Shown: positions 43,959 through 53,992, counted from the first letter of the stretch. The stretch is DNA of 64,000 nt from Brevibacillus humidisoli (GCF_020923435.1 NZ_CP087263.1:3491970-3555969); one strand, 5' to 3'. The notes: generated from the letters alone by a model not told the origin. Numbers and translations: made by a program.

Positions 43959-44594
43959 ATGAAAAGGTTTTACCGCTTATTTACTTCAGCTTTACTGATC
44001 GGGACGATTATCTCTCCGAGTGTTCTCGCTTCCACTGATACAATCGTATCGAATGAAGAAGTCAAGCCAATGGGACCTGATGATCCATATTACAACATGC
44101 ACTGGACCTGGCCTACAACGGATGACACGATAACGGACGATTATGGCGATGTCGGTTGGCGTTGGCACAAAGGAATAGACATTGGAGTCTATAAGAAACC
44201 AGTATATTCAACGGCATCAGGTGAGGTTATTCAAAGTGGGCATTTCTCTGATGGAGTAACGTATGCTATCACCATCAAGCACAACGATAAAGATCCCGAT
44301 ACTGGAAAAAACTTAATCACGAGATACCTACATTTAGAACCCGGAACACTTAAGTTCACAAGAAATGAAGAAGTAAACAAGGGTACTACAATTGCAACGT
44401 CTGGAACAAGTGGAGCCAGTGGTTATCATCTACACTTTGATGTGAATGCCAAAGGAATGACATATCCTGGTGGAACCATGACAAACTTCAAAAAGCAATT
44501 CAAATTATCCGACAAAGAGATAAAATCAATCTTGGAAACTTCACTCTCCAAGGAAAAAAAGCAGGCGATATTAGAAACACCTACTCAAAGATAA
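43959..44594 (+). CDS. Secreted M23-family (LytM) peptidase
   Basis: A 211-residue exported protein: MKRFYRLFTSALLIGTIISP begins a signal peptide probably cut after SVLA. The LytM zinc site is H70 and D74 in WRWHKGIDIGV and H157/H159 in GYHLHFDV; TRYLHLEP supplies another family histidine. The domain should cleave peptidoglycan cross-bridges or a related wall peptide. The ATG at 43959 has a modest AAGATGG site; the frame extends upstream across the operator region, which is unlikely to be translated. The gene is AT-rich, unlike its neighbours, suggesting transfer. A strong terminator follows. Confidence 0.85.
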   Translation: MKRFYRLFTSALLIGTIISPSVLASTDTIVSNEEVKPMGPDDPYYNMHWTWPTTDDTITDDYGDVGWRWHKGIDIGVYKKPVYSTASGEVIQSGHFSDGVTYAITIKHNDKDPDTGKNLITRYLHLEPGTLKFTRNEEVNKGTTIATSGTSGASGYHLHFDVNAKGMTYPGGTMTNFKKQFKLSDKEIKSILETSLSKEKKQAILETPTQR

Positions 44595-44603
44595 CTTTTG
44601 TAA

Positions 44604-44633
44604 CACACTCCCATAACGTATTATGGGAGTGTG
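44604..44633 (+). terminator. Intrinsic terminator of the M23 peptidase gene
   Basis: CACACTCCCATAA and TTATGGGAGTGTG form a perfect 13-bp stem around CGTA, followed by CTTTTAT. Confidence 0.9.
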
Positions 44634-44696
44634 CTTTTATGATTGTTTACCGCAGAAGCATCACAGGTAAACTTACCATTCAGGGAGGTTTGGAGC

Positions 44697-45233
44697 ATGC
44701 ACAGAAAGGCTAGTCTATCGATTATCCTGATTGTAGGGATCTCCGCTATTTTGGTAATTTATTATCTCACTACAATATTTGACCAACCACTTCTTTCCCA
44801 AGGAAAAGAAGCAATCCGTGATGAAGAAGTTTTAAAAAAAGTCGCTGGAATCCAAAATAACGTGAAAATGGGCTTATCTGAGGAAGAAGTAATTGACTTG
44901 TTTGGAGACGACTATGTTCTAGTGGATCATAATGGCGATCTTGAGACCGGGCTTGATCAGTACTGGAAGTACCGCTTCTATAAGGATGAGAACTATCATC
45001 CCTCTGTCCCCGACCACGTCATTGATGAAGATGGACTCCGCAGTGGAATGATTGGGGTTGAGTTGTTGATTGGCTGGAAAGATAAACATGTGTCCTTGTA
45101 CACGATCGCCTACACACAGGAACCCTATCAAGATCTTTACTTTTTTGTGAATGACAAAGGGATGATCCGTGAAGAAGTGATGAAACCCGATGGAACCACC
45201 CAAATCATTAAACCGGGCAACACAGACCAATAG
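44697..45233 (+). CDS. Membrane-anchored hypothetical protein, 178 residues
   Basis: Starts MHRKASLSIILIVGISAILV: a basic stub and one hydrophobic helix (about residues 7-27), then an extracytoplasmic domain of about 150 residues. That domain contains VKMGLSEEEVIDLFGDDYVL, a pattern reminiscent of small SmpA/BamE-like or YjgB-like folds, and KYRFYKDENYHP. GGGAGG precedes the ATG at 44697. It is AT-rich like the M23 peptidase gene before it and presumably arrived with it. No firm family; function unknown. Confidence 0.72.
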   Translation: MHRKASLSIILIVGISAILVIYYLTTIFDQPLLSQGKEAIRDEEVLKKVAGIQNNVKMGLSEEEVIDLFGDDYVLVDHNGDLETGLDQYWKYRFYKDENYHPSVPDHVIDEDGLRSGMIGVELLIGWKDKHVSLYTIAYTQEPYQDLYFFVNDKGMIREEVMKPDGTTQIIKPGNTDQ

Positions 45234-45291
45234 GATAGAGGAAAAGAGCTGCTCTCCTGTGTGCTCCCCTTTGTCTGCAGTCTGTGTTAGA
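45234..45291. repeat. Partial copy of the end of the 15.8-kb palindrome
   Basis: The stretch starting GAGGAAAAGAGCTGCTCTCC and continuing GCTCCCCTTTGT and CAG.CTG matches 15963-16012 (GAGGAAAAGAGCTACTCTCC, GCTCCCCTTTGT, CAG.CTG) nearly base for base, apart from a 3-base gap. Both copies follow an AT-rich inserted gene in the same orientation and precede the 3' end of a minus-strand operon. The left arm and centre of the palindrome are absent here. Confidence 0.7.
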
Positions 45292-45302
45292 TTTGCCCGA
45301 TG

Positions 45303-45334
45303 AAAAAACTGCCCTCCCGATTGGAAAGGCAGTT
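45303..45334 (-). terminator. Terminator of the dipeptide transporter operon
   Basis: On the minus strand AACTGCC and GGCAGTT flank a 14-base loop and are followed by a T run. It begins 6 bases after the dppF stop. Confidence 0.75.
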
Positions 45335-45339
45335 GATCG

Positions 45340-46301
45340 CTACTCATACAGATGGCAAGCAACGTGACGTCCAGGCGCTACCTCCCGCCATTTGGGCACG
45401 ACCGAGCGGCAGGCGTCGGTTGCTACCGGACATCGCGTGTGAAAAGTACAGCCGCTGGGCGGGTTTTGCGGACTGGGCACATCTCCCGTCAAAACGATGC
45501 GCTCCCGGCCTGATTCGGGATCTGGTACAGGAACTGCCGACATCAGCGCCTTGGTATAGGGATGAAACGGTTCAGCAAACATCTCCTGAGTCGGAGCGAG
45601 CTCCACCAGCCGTCCCAGGTACATCACCCCCACCCGGTCGCTGATGAACTTGACGACCGACAAATCGTGGGAGATAAACATGTAGGTGAGGGAAAACTGC
45701 TCCTGCAGATCCTGCATCAGGTTTAGCACCTGAGCCTGGATCGACACGTCCAGGGCGGACACCGGTTCGTCGCAGACGATAAACCGTGGCCGCAGTGCCA
45801 GTGCCCGGGCGATCCCGATCCGCTGCCGCTGTCCGCCGGAAAACTCATGCGGATAGCGGTCGGCATGATAGGTAGAGAGTCCGACCACTTCCATCAGTTC
45901 GCGGACGTTCTCCTTGATCTCAGCATCGGAGAGGCGTTGGTGCGTACGGATCGGTTCTTCCAGGATGCGCTGGACGGTCCACCTGGGATCCAGCGAGGCA
46001 TACGGGTCCTGAAAGACGATTTGCATGTTGGTGCGAAACGTTCGCAGTTCATCTGCTTTCAAGGCCCGCACATCAACACCGTCAAACAAGATCTCTCCCT
46101 CGGTTGGCTCAATCAAGCGGAGAACAGCACGTCCCGTAGTCGATTTGCCGCAGCCCGACTCACCGACGATGCCCAGTGTTTCTCCCTCGTTGATCGTCAG
46201 CGACACGCCGTCTACCGCCTTCACTGCACCCACTTGCTTGCCAAACAATCCTTTGGTGATCGGATAATGTTTTTTCAGATTGCGTATTTCCAATAATGGC
46301 T

Positions 46302-46305
<4 letters not shown>
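45340..46305 (-). CDS. dppF: Peptide ABC transporter ATP-binding protein, DppF/OppF type
   Basis: A 321-residue ATPase: Walker A GESGCGKS, signature [19 protein letters not shown], Walker [13 protein letters not shown], and the C-terminal oligopeptide motif [10 protein letters not shown] with conserved cysteines. It pairs with DppD. The start is GTG at 46305, behind GGAGG, overlapping the dppD stop by four bases (GTGA). The earlier in-frame ATGs lie inside dppD. The transporter imports peptides for the peptidases encoded in the same locus. Confidence 0.93.
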
Positions 46306-47279
<974 letters not shown>

Positions 47280-47304
47280 CGCAATTCTCCTTCCTTCACT
47301 CGTG

Positions 47305-48240
47305 CTATTCCTCTTTGCCGAGTGTTTGCAGATGCTTCATCGAGCCGTACAAGCTCTGGATTCGGGCAAACTCTTCCTGTGAGTAGAACGCGCACTTTTG
47401 GCGACCGTACTGTTTGGCTGTCTCTACTGCAAAACGGGCAGCCAGCGCAATGTCCACCTCGTGGCTGGCACCTGTAGCGCAGCCAGGCACAGCCGTCTCT
47501 GCCGTAATCGCTACACCAACCACTGGGGCAGAAGTAGCCACAGCCGGCTGCAGGATGCTGTTGATATGATACAATCCGTTTCCGTAAGGTGTAATATCCT
47601 GGGTGGTGACGGCAAAGGTAACAGCGGGACGTCCGGATACGGTCTGCAGGATGTCAACCAGGTCATCGCTGATGCGCAATACATAGCCCTCTTTCACCGT
47701 TGGAGAAATGGCAACACCCTTGTGATTGATTACGCGATTTCCCTTGGTCGTATCGATGGAGAGAATGGCCTCCATTTCCGGCGATACCTCGTACTCGTTC
47801 ATCGTCAAAATGTCAACAGGCGAACCCATAAACGGCACCGGATCGTGCGGTTGTGTCGGCGCGTCCGGGCAAATATGGGTAGAGATAATCACATCCCCAT
47901 CGAGAACGTCACCCTTGCTCTGCATATCAAGCAGTTTGGCTGCAGCCGCAATCGCAGCCGCTGCCCCGTCACCGTCGGAAACAAAACCAATCTGCTCGGG
48001 ACGGGCACCGATTCCGCCCAAACGGCCAATAATGCCCAGTGTAGGGCTATTTCCACCACTCAATCGCCCCGTTTTTCCCGGAATGGTGATCTGAACGAAG
48101 TCAGTCGATCCCTCAGCTCCGCTGACCGTTTCCACTTGAATCGTCGCTTTGCCGAGCCCGTCCAAATAGGCTTTTATCTGCTGACCAGATACACTGGCAC
48201 TGTCCATTAGCTCCAATACTTCGATAACTTGTTTTAACAT
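47305..48240 (-). CDS. DUF1177 family protein
   Basis: A 311-residue protein that I recognise as DUF1177, a family of unknown activity often found beside peptide transporters, M20 peptidases and AroM or racemase-like proteins. It shows GIIGRLGGIGARPEQIGFVS, STHICPDAPTQPHDPVPFMG, VEVDIALAA-like VDIALAARFAVETAK, and a glycine-rich middle. The histidines and acidic residues in the second segment could bind metal. GGAGGGG precedes the ATG at 48240, overlapping the upstream stop. The role is unknown; context suggests handling an imported peptide or amino-acid derivative. Confidence 0.85.
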   Translation of the reverse strand: MLKQVIEVLELMDSASVSGQQIKAYLDGLGKATIQVETVSGAEGSTDFVQITIPGKTGRLSGGNSPTLGIIGRLGGIGARPEQIGFVSDGDGAAAAIAAAAKLLDMQSKGDVLDGDVIISTHICPDAPTQPHDPVPFMGSPVDILTMNEYEVSPEMEAILSIDTTKGNRVINHKGVAISPTVKEGYVLRISDDLVDILQTVSGRPAVTFAVTTQDITPYGNGLYHINSILQPAVATSAPVVGVAITAETAVPGCATGASHEVDIALAARFAVETAKQYGRQKCAFYSQEEFARIQSLYGSMKHLQTLGKEE

Positions 48241-48824
48241 GGTGATTCCCCTCCTAGTGTTTTGCGCATCCAGTACGAATGTTTCGCCGCCAGCTCAGCT
48301 AACAGCAGACAGGCATGAGCACTGTCAATGATCGGAATGGAATGGGCTCGCTTCCTCCCCGATGCTTCAGGCCGGGGCGGACGATCTCCATCCACTGCGA
48401 TTGCCTCTGCGTGCTGATAGGCGAAGGTGAACAGATCCGTTTCACCGATCTGCTCGCGGACGACAGCAATGCGTGATCCGTATACCTGTCCGACAATCAA
48501 GGGGGCGGTTGAAGCACAAATCACAGGTTGATGGACAAGTTCCCGAACCAGTTCAACCGCTTCCTCCACTCCCGGTCCGAGGATCAACGCATCCGTCTCC
48601 TCGCCCAACTCCTTGACCACACGAAGCAGTTCCGGCAAATCATGTGACTCTCTGCTCCCCTGTATCTCGCTCCACTTGACGGTACGACTGACGATGATCG
48701 TATCCCGCCCGTCGGAGAGCTGCCAAACAGACGGAGACTCCTGCTGTCCGGACCCTTCCAGCATCTCTGCATCCTCGCTGCAGACCCAACCAATCCGCCA
48801 TGGGACGGCTTCTGGTGGCATCAT
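48234..48824 (-). CDS. Conserved hypothetical protein of the peptide operon, 196 residues
   Basis: A soluble protein without clear motifs. ALILGPGVEEAVELVRELVH and PVICASTAPLIVGQVYG resemble the alternating pattern of Asp/Glu-racemase or AroM-like folds, but the two catalytic cysteines are not clearly placed. IIDSAHACLLLAELAAKHSY ends the protein. It begins 3 bases after the M20 stop and its own stop overlaps the DUF1177 start, so translation is coupled with both. Function unknown. The conserved tight packing suggests that it works with the DUF1177 protein. Confidence 0.7.
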   Translation of the reverse strand: MMPPEAVPWRIGWVCSEDAEMLEGSGQQESPSVWQLSDGRDTIIVSRTVKWSEIQGSRESHDLPELLRVVKELGEETDALILGPGVEEAVELVRELVHQPVICASTAPLIVGQVYGSRIAVVREQIGETDLFTFAYQHAEAIAVDGDRPPRPEASGRKRAHSIPIIDSAHACLLLAELAAKHSYWMRKTLGGESPC

Positions 48825-48827
48825 GTT

Positions 48828-50096
48828 TTACCGTGAGCCCCCGTCTGCTGTCCCCAAATACTTGAGCGCAGTCAAGGCATAGACTTTGGCCGATTGGATC
48901 ACCTGGTCAATAGGAGCCCGCTCGTTGAAGGAGTGGATGCCGGAGAGCTCTGCAGGGCCGTACTGCAGCACAGGGATGTCGTGTTTGCGGAAGTGGCGCG
49001 CATCACTGGAGGCCCATTGCAGGACGCCGTATGCTTCTTTGCCGCTCACCTCGCTGATGCTCTCTACCAACAGGCGAACCACATCTTCCGTCGGAGGCGT
49101 CCAGTTGGCGTTGCCATGGAAGCCGAACGGTCTCAGCTCTACGTCGATGCCAACCTCCAGCAGCAGCCGTTTGGCCTCTCTCAGCACATCCCGATGGTCA
49201 ATCCCAAACGGTACCCTCGTATCCACCTGAATCGTACAGCGGTCGGCTACCACATTGGCCTTGGTTCCGCCATGGATCGTGCCTATGTTTACCGTCACAT
49301 GGTCAAACGCTGCGCCGAAGTCTGTACGCTCCCGTTCCTTTACGTACTTTTTGGATATTTCGATGATCTCCTGAACTTCCTCCGGAATCTGCGGCTTCAT
49401 CTCCCACAGCTTCTGCAGGGCTTCGATCGCTTTGGCCGCTTTCACAATGGCACTTTCACCGACCATTGGGGAGAGACTGCCGTGCCCTGGCGTTCCCTCA
49501 ATCGTAAACTCGAACCAGCAGCTTCCCTTTTGGCCGATCGTCGGATTTTGCGGGTGGGACGGTTCCGCAATGACTGCGGCTGTCCCGGTGATCAGCCCGC
49601 GGTCAAGTACCCAGGGAACGCCCAGATCCCCACCTGTCTCTTCATCCGGAACGATAAACAAGGAAAGATTGCCGGCCAACGGCACGCCCATCCGAGACAG
49701 CAGCGCGGTGACAAAGATCAGTCCTGCCAATCCGCACTTCATGTCACTCGCTCCGCGCCCGTGAATGTAGCCGTCTTTTACCAACCCGCTGAACGGCGGA
49801 ACCTCCCAGCGGTTCAAATCGCCGGCCGGCACCACGTCCGTGTGTCCACAGAACAGCAGGTGTTTGTCTGACGAAGAGCCTATCGTCGAGAGCAGGTTCC
49901 ACATCTGCTCCCCCGACTCATGGATCTCGGTCTCAATCCCCGCTTCTTTCAAGTAGTCGATAATAAAGCGGCTGATCGGACGAGAATCCCCTGGCGGATT
50001 TTCACTGGGAAACTGAATCAACTTGGAACAGAGTGAGATCAGTTCCTCCTGGCGTTTGTCGATCTCTTCGACGATCAAACGGTGCCAATCTGTCAT
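48828..50096 (-). CDS. M20-family metallopeptidase (ArgE/DapE/ACY1 type)
   Basis: A 422-residue amidohydrolase. Metal ligands are seen in FCGHTDVVPAGD, RGASDMKCGLAG and VPDEETGGDLGV (the catalytic Glu followed by a ligand Glu), with the last histidine in SGIHSFNERAP. The lid domain carries IEGTPGHGS. Such enzymes remove N-acyl groups or split dipeptides. ATG at 50096 follows AGGTGG. The gene lies between the binding protein and two unknown genes of the transporter operon, so its substrate is probably the imported compound. Confidence 0.9.
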   Translation of the reverse strand: MTDWHRLIVEEIDKRQEELISLCSKLIQFPSENPPGDSRPISRFIIDYLKEAGIETEIHESGEQMWNLLSTIGSSSDKHLLFCGHTDVVPAGDLNRWEVPPFSGLVKDGYIHGRGASDMKCGLAGLIFVTALLSRMGVPLAGNLSLFIVPDEETGGDLGVPWVLDRGLITGTAAVIAEPSHPQNPTIGQKGSCWFEFTIEGTPGHGSLSPMVGESAIVKAAKAIEALQKLWEMKPQIPEEVQEIIEISKKYVKERERTDFGAAFDHVTVNIGTIHGGTKANVVADRCTIQVDTRVPFGIDHRDVLREAKRLLLEVGIDVELRPFGFHGNANWTPPTEDVVRLLVESISEVSGKEAYGVLQWASSDARHFRKHDIPVLQYGPAELSGIHSFNERAPIDQVIQSAKVYALTALKYLGTADGGSR

Positions 50097-50111
50097 CCTT
50101 ACCACCTCAAC

Positions 50112-50152
50112 AATGGGTAATGTTTGCACCAAAATGGGTAATGTTTGCACCA
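50112..50152. repeat. Two 20-bp direct repeats, 21-bp period
   Basis: AATGGGTAATGTTTGCACCA occurs at 50112-50131 and 50133-50152 without a mismatch, directly upstream of the M20 ribosome binding site. It may be a duplication or a paired binding site. Confidence 0.75.
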
Positions 50153-50185
50153 TGTCTGCACATGGGCAGCGCTGTTTTGGCGCTA

Positions 50186-50262
50186 AATAAAATCAGGCCC
50201 CCCGAGGGATGGGCCGCCCGGCCATCGCTGGTGCCGGGCACGACCCAAAAACTGGGGGCTGA
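50186..50262 (-). terminator. Compound hairpin after the peptide-binding protein gene
   Basis: On the minus strand TCAGCCCCC and GGGGGGCCTGA close a structure that also holds a GCCCGGC/GCCGGGC inner stem, followed by TTTTATTT. It begins 5 bases after the binding-protein stop and probably terminates part of the transcripts. Confidence 0.65.
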
Positions 50263-50266
50263 CAGA

Positions 50267-51865
50267 TTATTCTCCTTTGGACAGCGGGTAGAAACGGATC
50301 ACTTCATCTGGGTAGTAGATGTAGCCTTTGACGTCTTTGTTCATCCCGACAATCCGGTTGTATTCGTACAGGTAAGCCCAAGGCGCTTCCGATGTGATGA
50401 TTTCCTGTGCCTGTTTGTACAATTCTTCGCGCTTCGCCTGATCCGGCTCATTGTTGGCCTGCTCCCACAGTTCATCCACTTTCGCGTTCACGTAGTTGCC
50501 GTAGTTGGAAGAACCTTTTCCATAGAGCAGGAAGCCGAGATGGTAGCCAGGATCATTGACGAACGAGGTCCACTTGGTGATGTAAGAAGTCAGCTTGCGC
50601 TCTTTTTGCATCTGCAGGAATTGGGCGCGAGCCACTTTTTCGATGTTCATCTCGACCCCGATCTTGGCCAGTTCCGCCTGGATCAGCACGGCGTCATCTT
50701 CCCAGTCCTGGAACCCGGAGCCCAGCGTAAAGTCAAAGCTGAATCCGTCTCCATAGCCTGCTTCCTCCAGCAGCTGCTTCGCCTTTTCCAAATCGTGCTT
50801 GTAGACAAATCCGGCATCTGTGTGGCCCGGCGTATTGCTTGGCACCGCGCTTTTCAGTTGCTTCGCCTGGTCGTACATCACGTCGTGAATCAGCTTGTCA
50901 TACGGAATGGCGTACGCAATCGCCTGACGTACCTTGACGTTGTCAAACGGCTTCACCTGCGTGTTCATCGCCAGGAAGAGAATCCGGTTACTCGCATCGG
51001 AGCGGACGGTCAGATCGGCGTTCTGTTTGAGCTGTTCTACGTCTTTCGGCGGGATCTCAATCGCCAGGTCGACGTCACCCTTGTCCAGCAGCATCACGCG
51101 GTTAGACGCTTCTTTGGTGAACTTCATCGTCACTTTGTCCACCTTTGGCGCACCTTGCCAGTAGTCTTTGTTGGCCACAAAGATAGCTTCTGAAGCAGGG
51201 TCCCACTTCTCCAGTTTGAACGGACCAGAACCGGCCGCGTTGTTTTTCAGGTAGTCGTCCCCTTTCTCTTTCACCACAGCCGGGTCGACAACCGAGAAGG
51301 TGTACATCGCGATGATTTGCAAAAACATGTGATTGGGACGCTGCAGCTTGATCTCGACGGTTTTATCGTCAAGCACCGTCACTTTGTCAATCGCTGCCAT
51401 GCCGTAGAGGAAGCTTCCGGAGTTGGAATTTTTCACTCGATCAAATGAATAGGCAACAGCTTCCGCATTGACCGGATTGCCGCTGTGGAACTTCACGTCG
51501 TCGCGCAGCGTAAAGGTGTAGGTCGTGTTGTCCTCAGACACTTTCCACTCCGCGGCCAGCATCGGCTTGATCTCGTCTGTCTTGGCGATTTCCGCCCCGT
51601 CTACGGTTTTCACACCGTAGGTGACCAACTGGTCGTAGGTGGCAAGCACCAGCGTATCAGAGGTGAGGTCATTCGCCTCAGCGGGGTCCATCGTCTGCCC
51701 GCCCTCAGAGTAGGCAATGGTGATATTCTTGCTCTGAGCTTCCGCCTGCTGATCTCCTTGCTTCTCCCCTTCAGCAGGCTGTTGGTTGGCATTCTCGGCA
51801 CAGCCGGCGACGGCAAACGCCATCGACACCGCGGCCAACAGGGCAAGCCATTTTTGCTTTTTCAT
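50267..51865 (-). CDS. Peptide-binding lipoprotein (SBP_bac_5 / DppA-OppA family)
   Basis: A 532-residue binding protein with a signal ending AFAVAGC (lipobox cysteine near residue 22) and a Gln/Glu-rich linker. Family segments are ITIAYSEGGQTMDPAEANDL, WKVSEDNTTYTFTLRDDVKF and VRQAIAYAIPYDKLIHDVMY. The C-terminal lobe contains LTSYITKWTSFVNDPGYHLG. GGGGG precedes the ATG at 51865. It captures the substrate for DppBCDF; in this family that may be peptides, opines or glutathione-like compounds. Confidence 0.94.
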   Translation of the reverse strand: MKKQKWLALLAAVSMAFAVAGCAENANQQPAEGEKQGDQQAEAQSKNITIAYSEGGQTMDPAEANDLTSDTLVLATYDQLVTYGVKTVDGAEIAKTDEIKPMLAAEWKVSEDNTTYTFTLRDDVKFHSGNPVNAEAVAYSFDRVKNSNSGSFLYGMAAIDKVTVLDDKTVEIKLQRPNHMFLQIIAMYTFSVVDPAVVKEKGDDYLKNNAAGSGPFKLEKWDPASEAIFVANKDYWQGAPKVDKVTMKFTKEASNRVMLLDKGDVDLAIEIPPKDVEQLKQNADLTVRSDASNRILFLAMNTQVKPFDNVKVRQAIAYAIPYDKLIHDVMYDQAKQLKSAVPSNTPGHTDAGFVYKHDLEKAKQLLEEAGYGDGFSFDFTLGSGFQDWEDDAVLIQAELAKIGVEMNIEKVARAQFLQMQKERKLTSYITKWTSFVNDPGYHLGFLLYGKGSSNYGNYVNAKVDELWEQANNEPDQAKREELYKQAQEIITSEAPWAYLYEYNRIVGMNKDVKGYIYYPDEVIRFYPLSKGE

Positions 51866-51909
51866 CTTGTTTTTTCCCCCTTTTTGCTTCGTGGTGTTGA
51901 GTGGTATCA

Positions 51910-52806
51910 TCATTTACTTGAGCGCAGACGCGGGTCCAGTACGTCCCGCAGGCCGTCACCCAGTAAGTTGAACCCAAGGATGGAAGTGGCAATGGCCAAA
52001 CCGGGGAAGGTGACAATCCACCATTGGCCGGAAATAATGTATTCACGACCTTCGGATATCATCGCACCCCACTCGGCAATCGGCGGCTTTACCCCTAGAC
52101 CGAGGAAACTGAGGCTAGCGGCGGTGAGAATAGCAAAGCCCATCCCCAGCGTAGCCCGAACCAACAGCGGGGCAAGCGCATTGGGGAAGATGTGACGGTA
52201 CAGGATCACCGTATCCTTCACCCCGATCGCGCGGCATGCCTCGACGAACTCCTTCTCCCGCAGCGAGACCGTCTGCCCGTACATTAAGCGGGCAAACTCG
52301 GGAATCCCGACGATGCCGACGGCAATCATCGCACTAAGCAGACCGGGTCCCATCGAAGCTGCAATCGCCATCGCCAACACCAGAGAAGGGAAAGCCAGTA
52401 ATGTATCCATCACCCGCATGATCACGTTGCCGGTAACTCCGCCGTAGTACGCCGCTATACCGCCAAGCGGCACGCCCAGACAAAACGAGATGCCAACGGC
52501 AATCAAACCGGTCCAGATCGAGATCTGCGCCCCGTACAAGACGCGACTGTATATATCACGGCCGAAGTTGTCTGTGCCAAACCAGTGTTCGGCGCTGGGC
52601 GCCTGCAGCTTAACCGCCGTATCCGGTTCATTGGGCGGGTACGGTGTGATCAGCGGAGCCAGCAGAGCGGCTATCGTCCACAGCACGATAAAGAGCAGAC
52701 CCACTGTCGCCAACCGATTTTTAAGCAGCAGACGGATCGTGCTCTGCGGCTTGACTGCCTGCTCCGTTTCCGCCGCTGTCGTCGTTGCTTGTGAAGCACT
52801 CGTCAT
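51910..52806 (-). CDS. dppC: Peptide ABC transporter permease, DppC type
   Basis: A 298-residue membrane protein with six hydrophobic segments. The OppC N-terminal motif LLKNRLATVGLLFIVLW is followed by HWFGTDNFGRDIYSRVLYG and the ATPase-contact loop EFVEACRAIGVKDTVILYRH. It ends FNLLGDGLRDVLDPRLR, the family C-terminus. AAAGGAGGAG precedes the ATG. It heterodimerises with DppB. Confidence 0.94.
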   Translation of the reverse strand: MTSASQATTTAAETEQAVKPQSTIRLLLKNRLATVGLLFIVLWTIAALLAPLITPYPPNEPDTAVKLQAPSAEHWFGTDNFGRDIYSRVLYGAQISIWTGLIAVGISFCLGVPLGGIAAYYGGVTGNVIMRVMDTLLAFPSLVLAMAIAASMGPGLLSAMIAVGIVGIPEFARLMYGQTVSLREKEFVEACRAIGVKDTVILYRHIFPNALAPLLVRATLGMGFAILTAASLSFLGLGVKPPIAEWGAMISEGREYIISGQWWIVTFPGLAIATSILGFNLLGDGLRDVLDPRLRSSK

Positions 52807-52832
52807 CCAGCGCTCCTCCTTTCTCTGACCGT

Positions 52833-53843
52833 CTATTCATAGCGGATTCTCGGGTCGATCAATCCGTAAATCAAATCAACCGACAAGTTGATCAGACTGT
52901 ACAAGACTGCACTGAGCAGCGTGAAAGCCTGGATCGGAGCATAATCAGTCGCCAGAATGGAATCCGTGATGTAGCCTCCGATACCGGGCCAACTAAAGAT
53001 CGTTTCTGTGATCACCGCTCCCCCGAGCAGGAAGCCAAACTGCAGACCGAGAATCGTCAGCGTCGGGATCAGCGCGTTGATCAAACCATGCTTGTAGATT
53101 ACAGTTCTCTCGAGCAGACCCTTGGCCCGCGCCGTGCGGATATAGTCCTGACCGATCACTTCCAGCATGCTGGAACGGGTCATCCGGGCCACGATCGCCA
53201 TCGTTCCCGTGCTCAGACAGATGGCTGGCAGCAGGATATGTGCAAGCGACTCTTTTAAGGCAACCATGTCACCTGTGAGCAGACTGTCGACGATGTACAG
53301 ACCGGTAATGTCCGTCGGCGGGTTAATGTCGCCGCTGATCCGTCCCATCGGTGCCGGTGCCCAGCCCAGATTGGAGTAAAAAATGTAGATCAGGATCAAG
53401 CCCAGCCAAAAGATCGGCACACAAGCGCCAATCATCGAGAAGACGCGGGAGATGTGGTCGATGACCGATTCCTTGCGGGTAGCAGCAACCACACCTACCG
53501 GAATCGCCACCAGGATGGCAATCAGGATACTGACCAGCGTCAGCTCAAGCGTAGCCGGGAAACGGGTCGCGAAGTCCTCCAGCACGGTGTGTCCGGTGTG
53601 CCAGGCAAATCCCAAATCCCCCTGCAGCAGTTGGCCGACATAGTGGAAAAACTGAACATAGAGCGGATCGTTCAATCCCATCTCTTCGCGGATTTTTTCC
53701 ACTACATCCGGCGGAGCCTGTTCACCGGCCAGCATGATTGCCGGATCACCGGGCAGCACGCGAGAGAGGATAAATGTGATGATCACAATTCCCATCAGTC
53801 CCGGAATCATCAGCAGCAATCGCCGAAGGATGTAGACAAACAA
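52833..53843 (-). CDS. dppB: Peptide ABC transporter permease, DppB type
   Basis: A 336-residue membrane protein. It starts YILRRLLLMIPGLMGIVIIT with the LPGDPA motif after it, and has the cytoplasmic loop DYIRTARAKGLLERTVIYKH and the end DLIYGLIDPRIRYE. The start is a TTG at 53843, with GAGGGG 8 bases upstream; no ATG is near. It is the first gene of the eight-gene peptide operon, downstream of a PucR-type regulator. Confidence 0.94.
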   Translation of the reverse strand: MFVYILRRLLLMIPGLMGIVIITFILSRVLPGDPAIMLAGEQAPPDVVEKIREEMGLNDPLYVQFFHYVGQLLQGDLGFAWHTGHTVLEDFATRFPATLELTLVSILIAILVAIPVGVVAATRKESVIDHISRVFSMIGACVPIFWLGLILIYIFYSNLGWAPAPMGRISGDINPPTDITGLYIVDSLLTGDMVALKESLAHILLPAICLSTGTMAIVARMTRSSMLEVIGQDYIRTARAKGLLERTVIYKHGLINALIPTLTILGLQFGFLLGGAVITETIFSWPGIGGYITDSILATDYAPIQAFTLLSAVLYSLINLSVDLIYGLIDPRIRYE

Positions 53844-53950
53844 GCGATCAACCCCTCTTTTTTCTAAAAAACTGAAATTAACGAACTGTTCTTACAGTTG
53901 TGCTTAATTGTACATGCTGGTTCCATTCCGCCACCACGTCCTGCCTCAAT

Positions 53951-53985
53951 AAAAAAAAAGCGGAAGACTTGTGCTTTGCGCACAA
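53951..53985 (-). terminator. Probable terminator of the PucR-type regulator gene
   Basis: On the minus strand TTGTGC and GCACAA form a short stem; 10 bases later comes a run of nine T. The stem is weak but the T run is strong. Confidence 0.45.
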
Positions 53986-53992
53986 ATGCGCA

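Noticed and set aside
50033-51193. 386-codon plus-strand frame opposite the peptide-binding protein gene
   Set aside because: Antisense shadow of a clearly recognisable binding protein; His/Arg/Val-rich composition.
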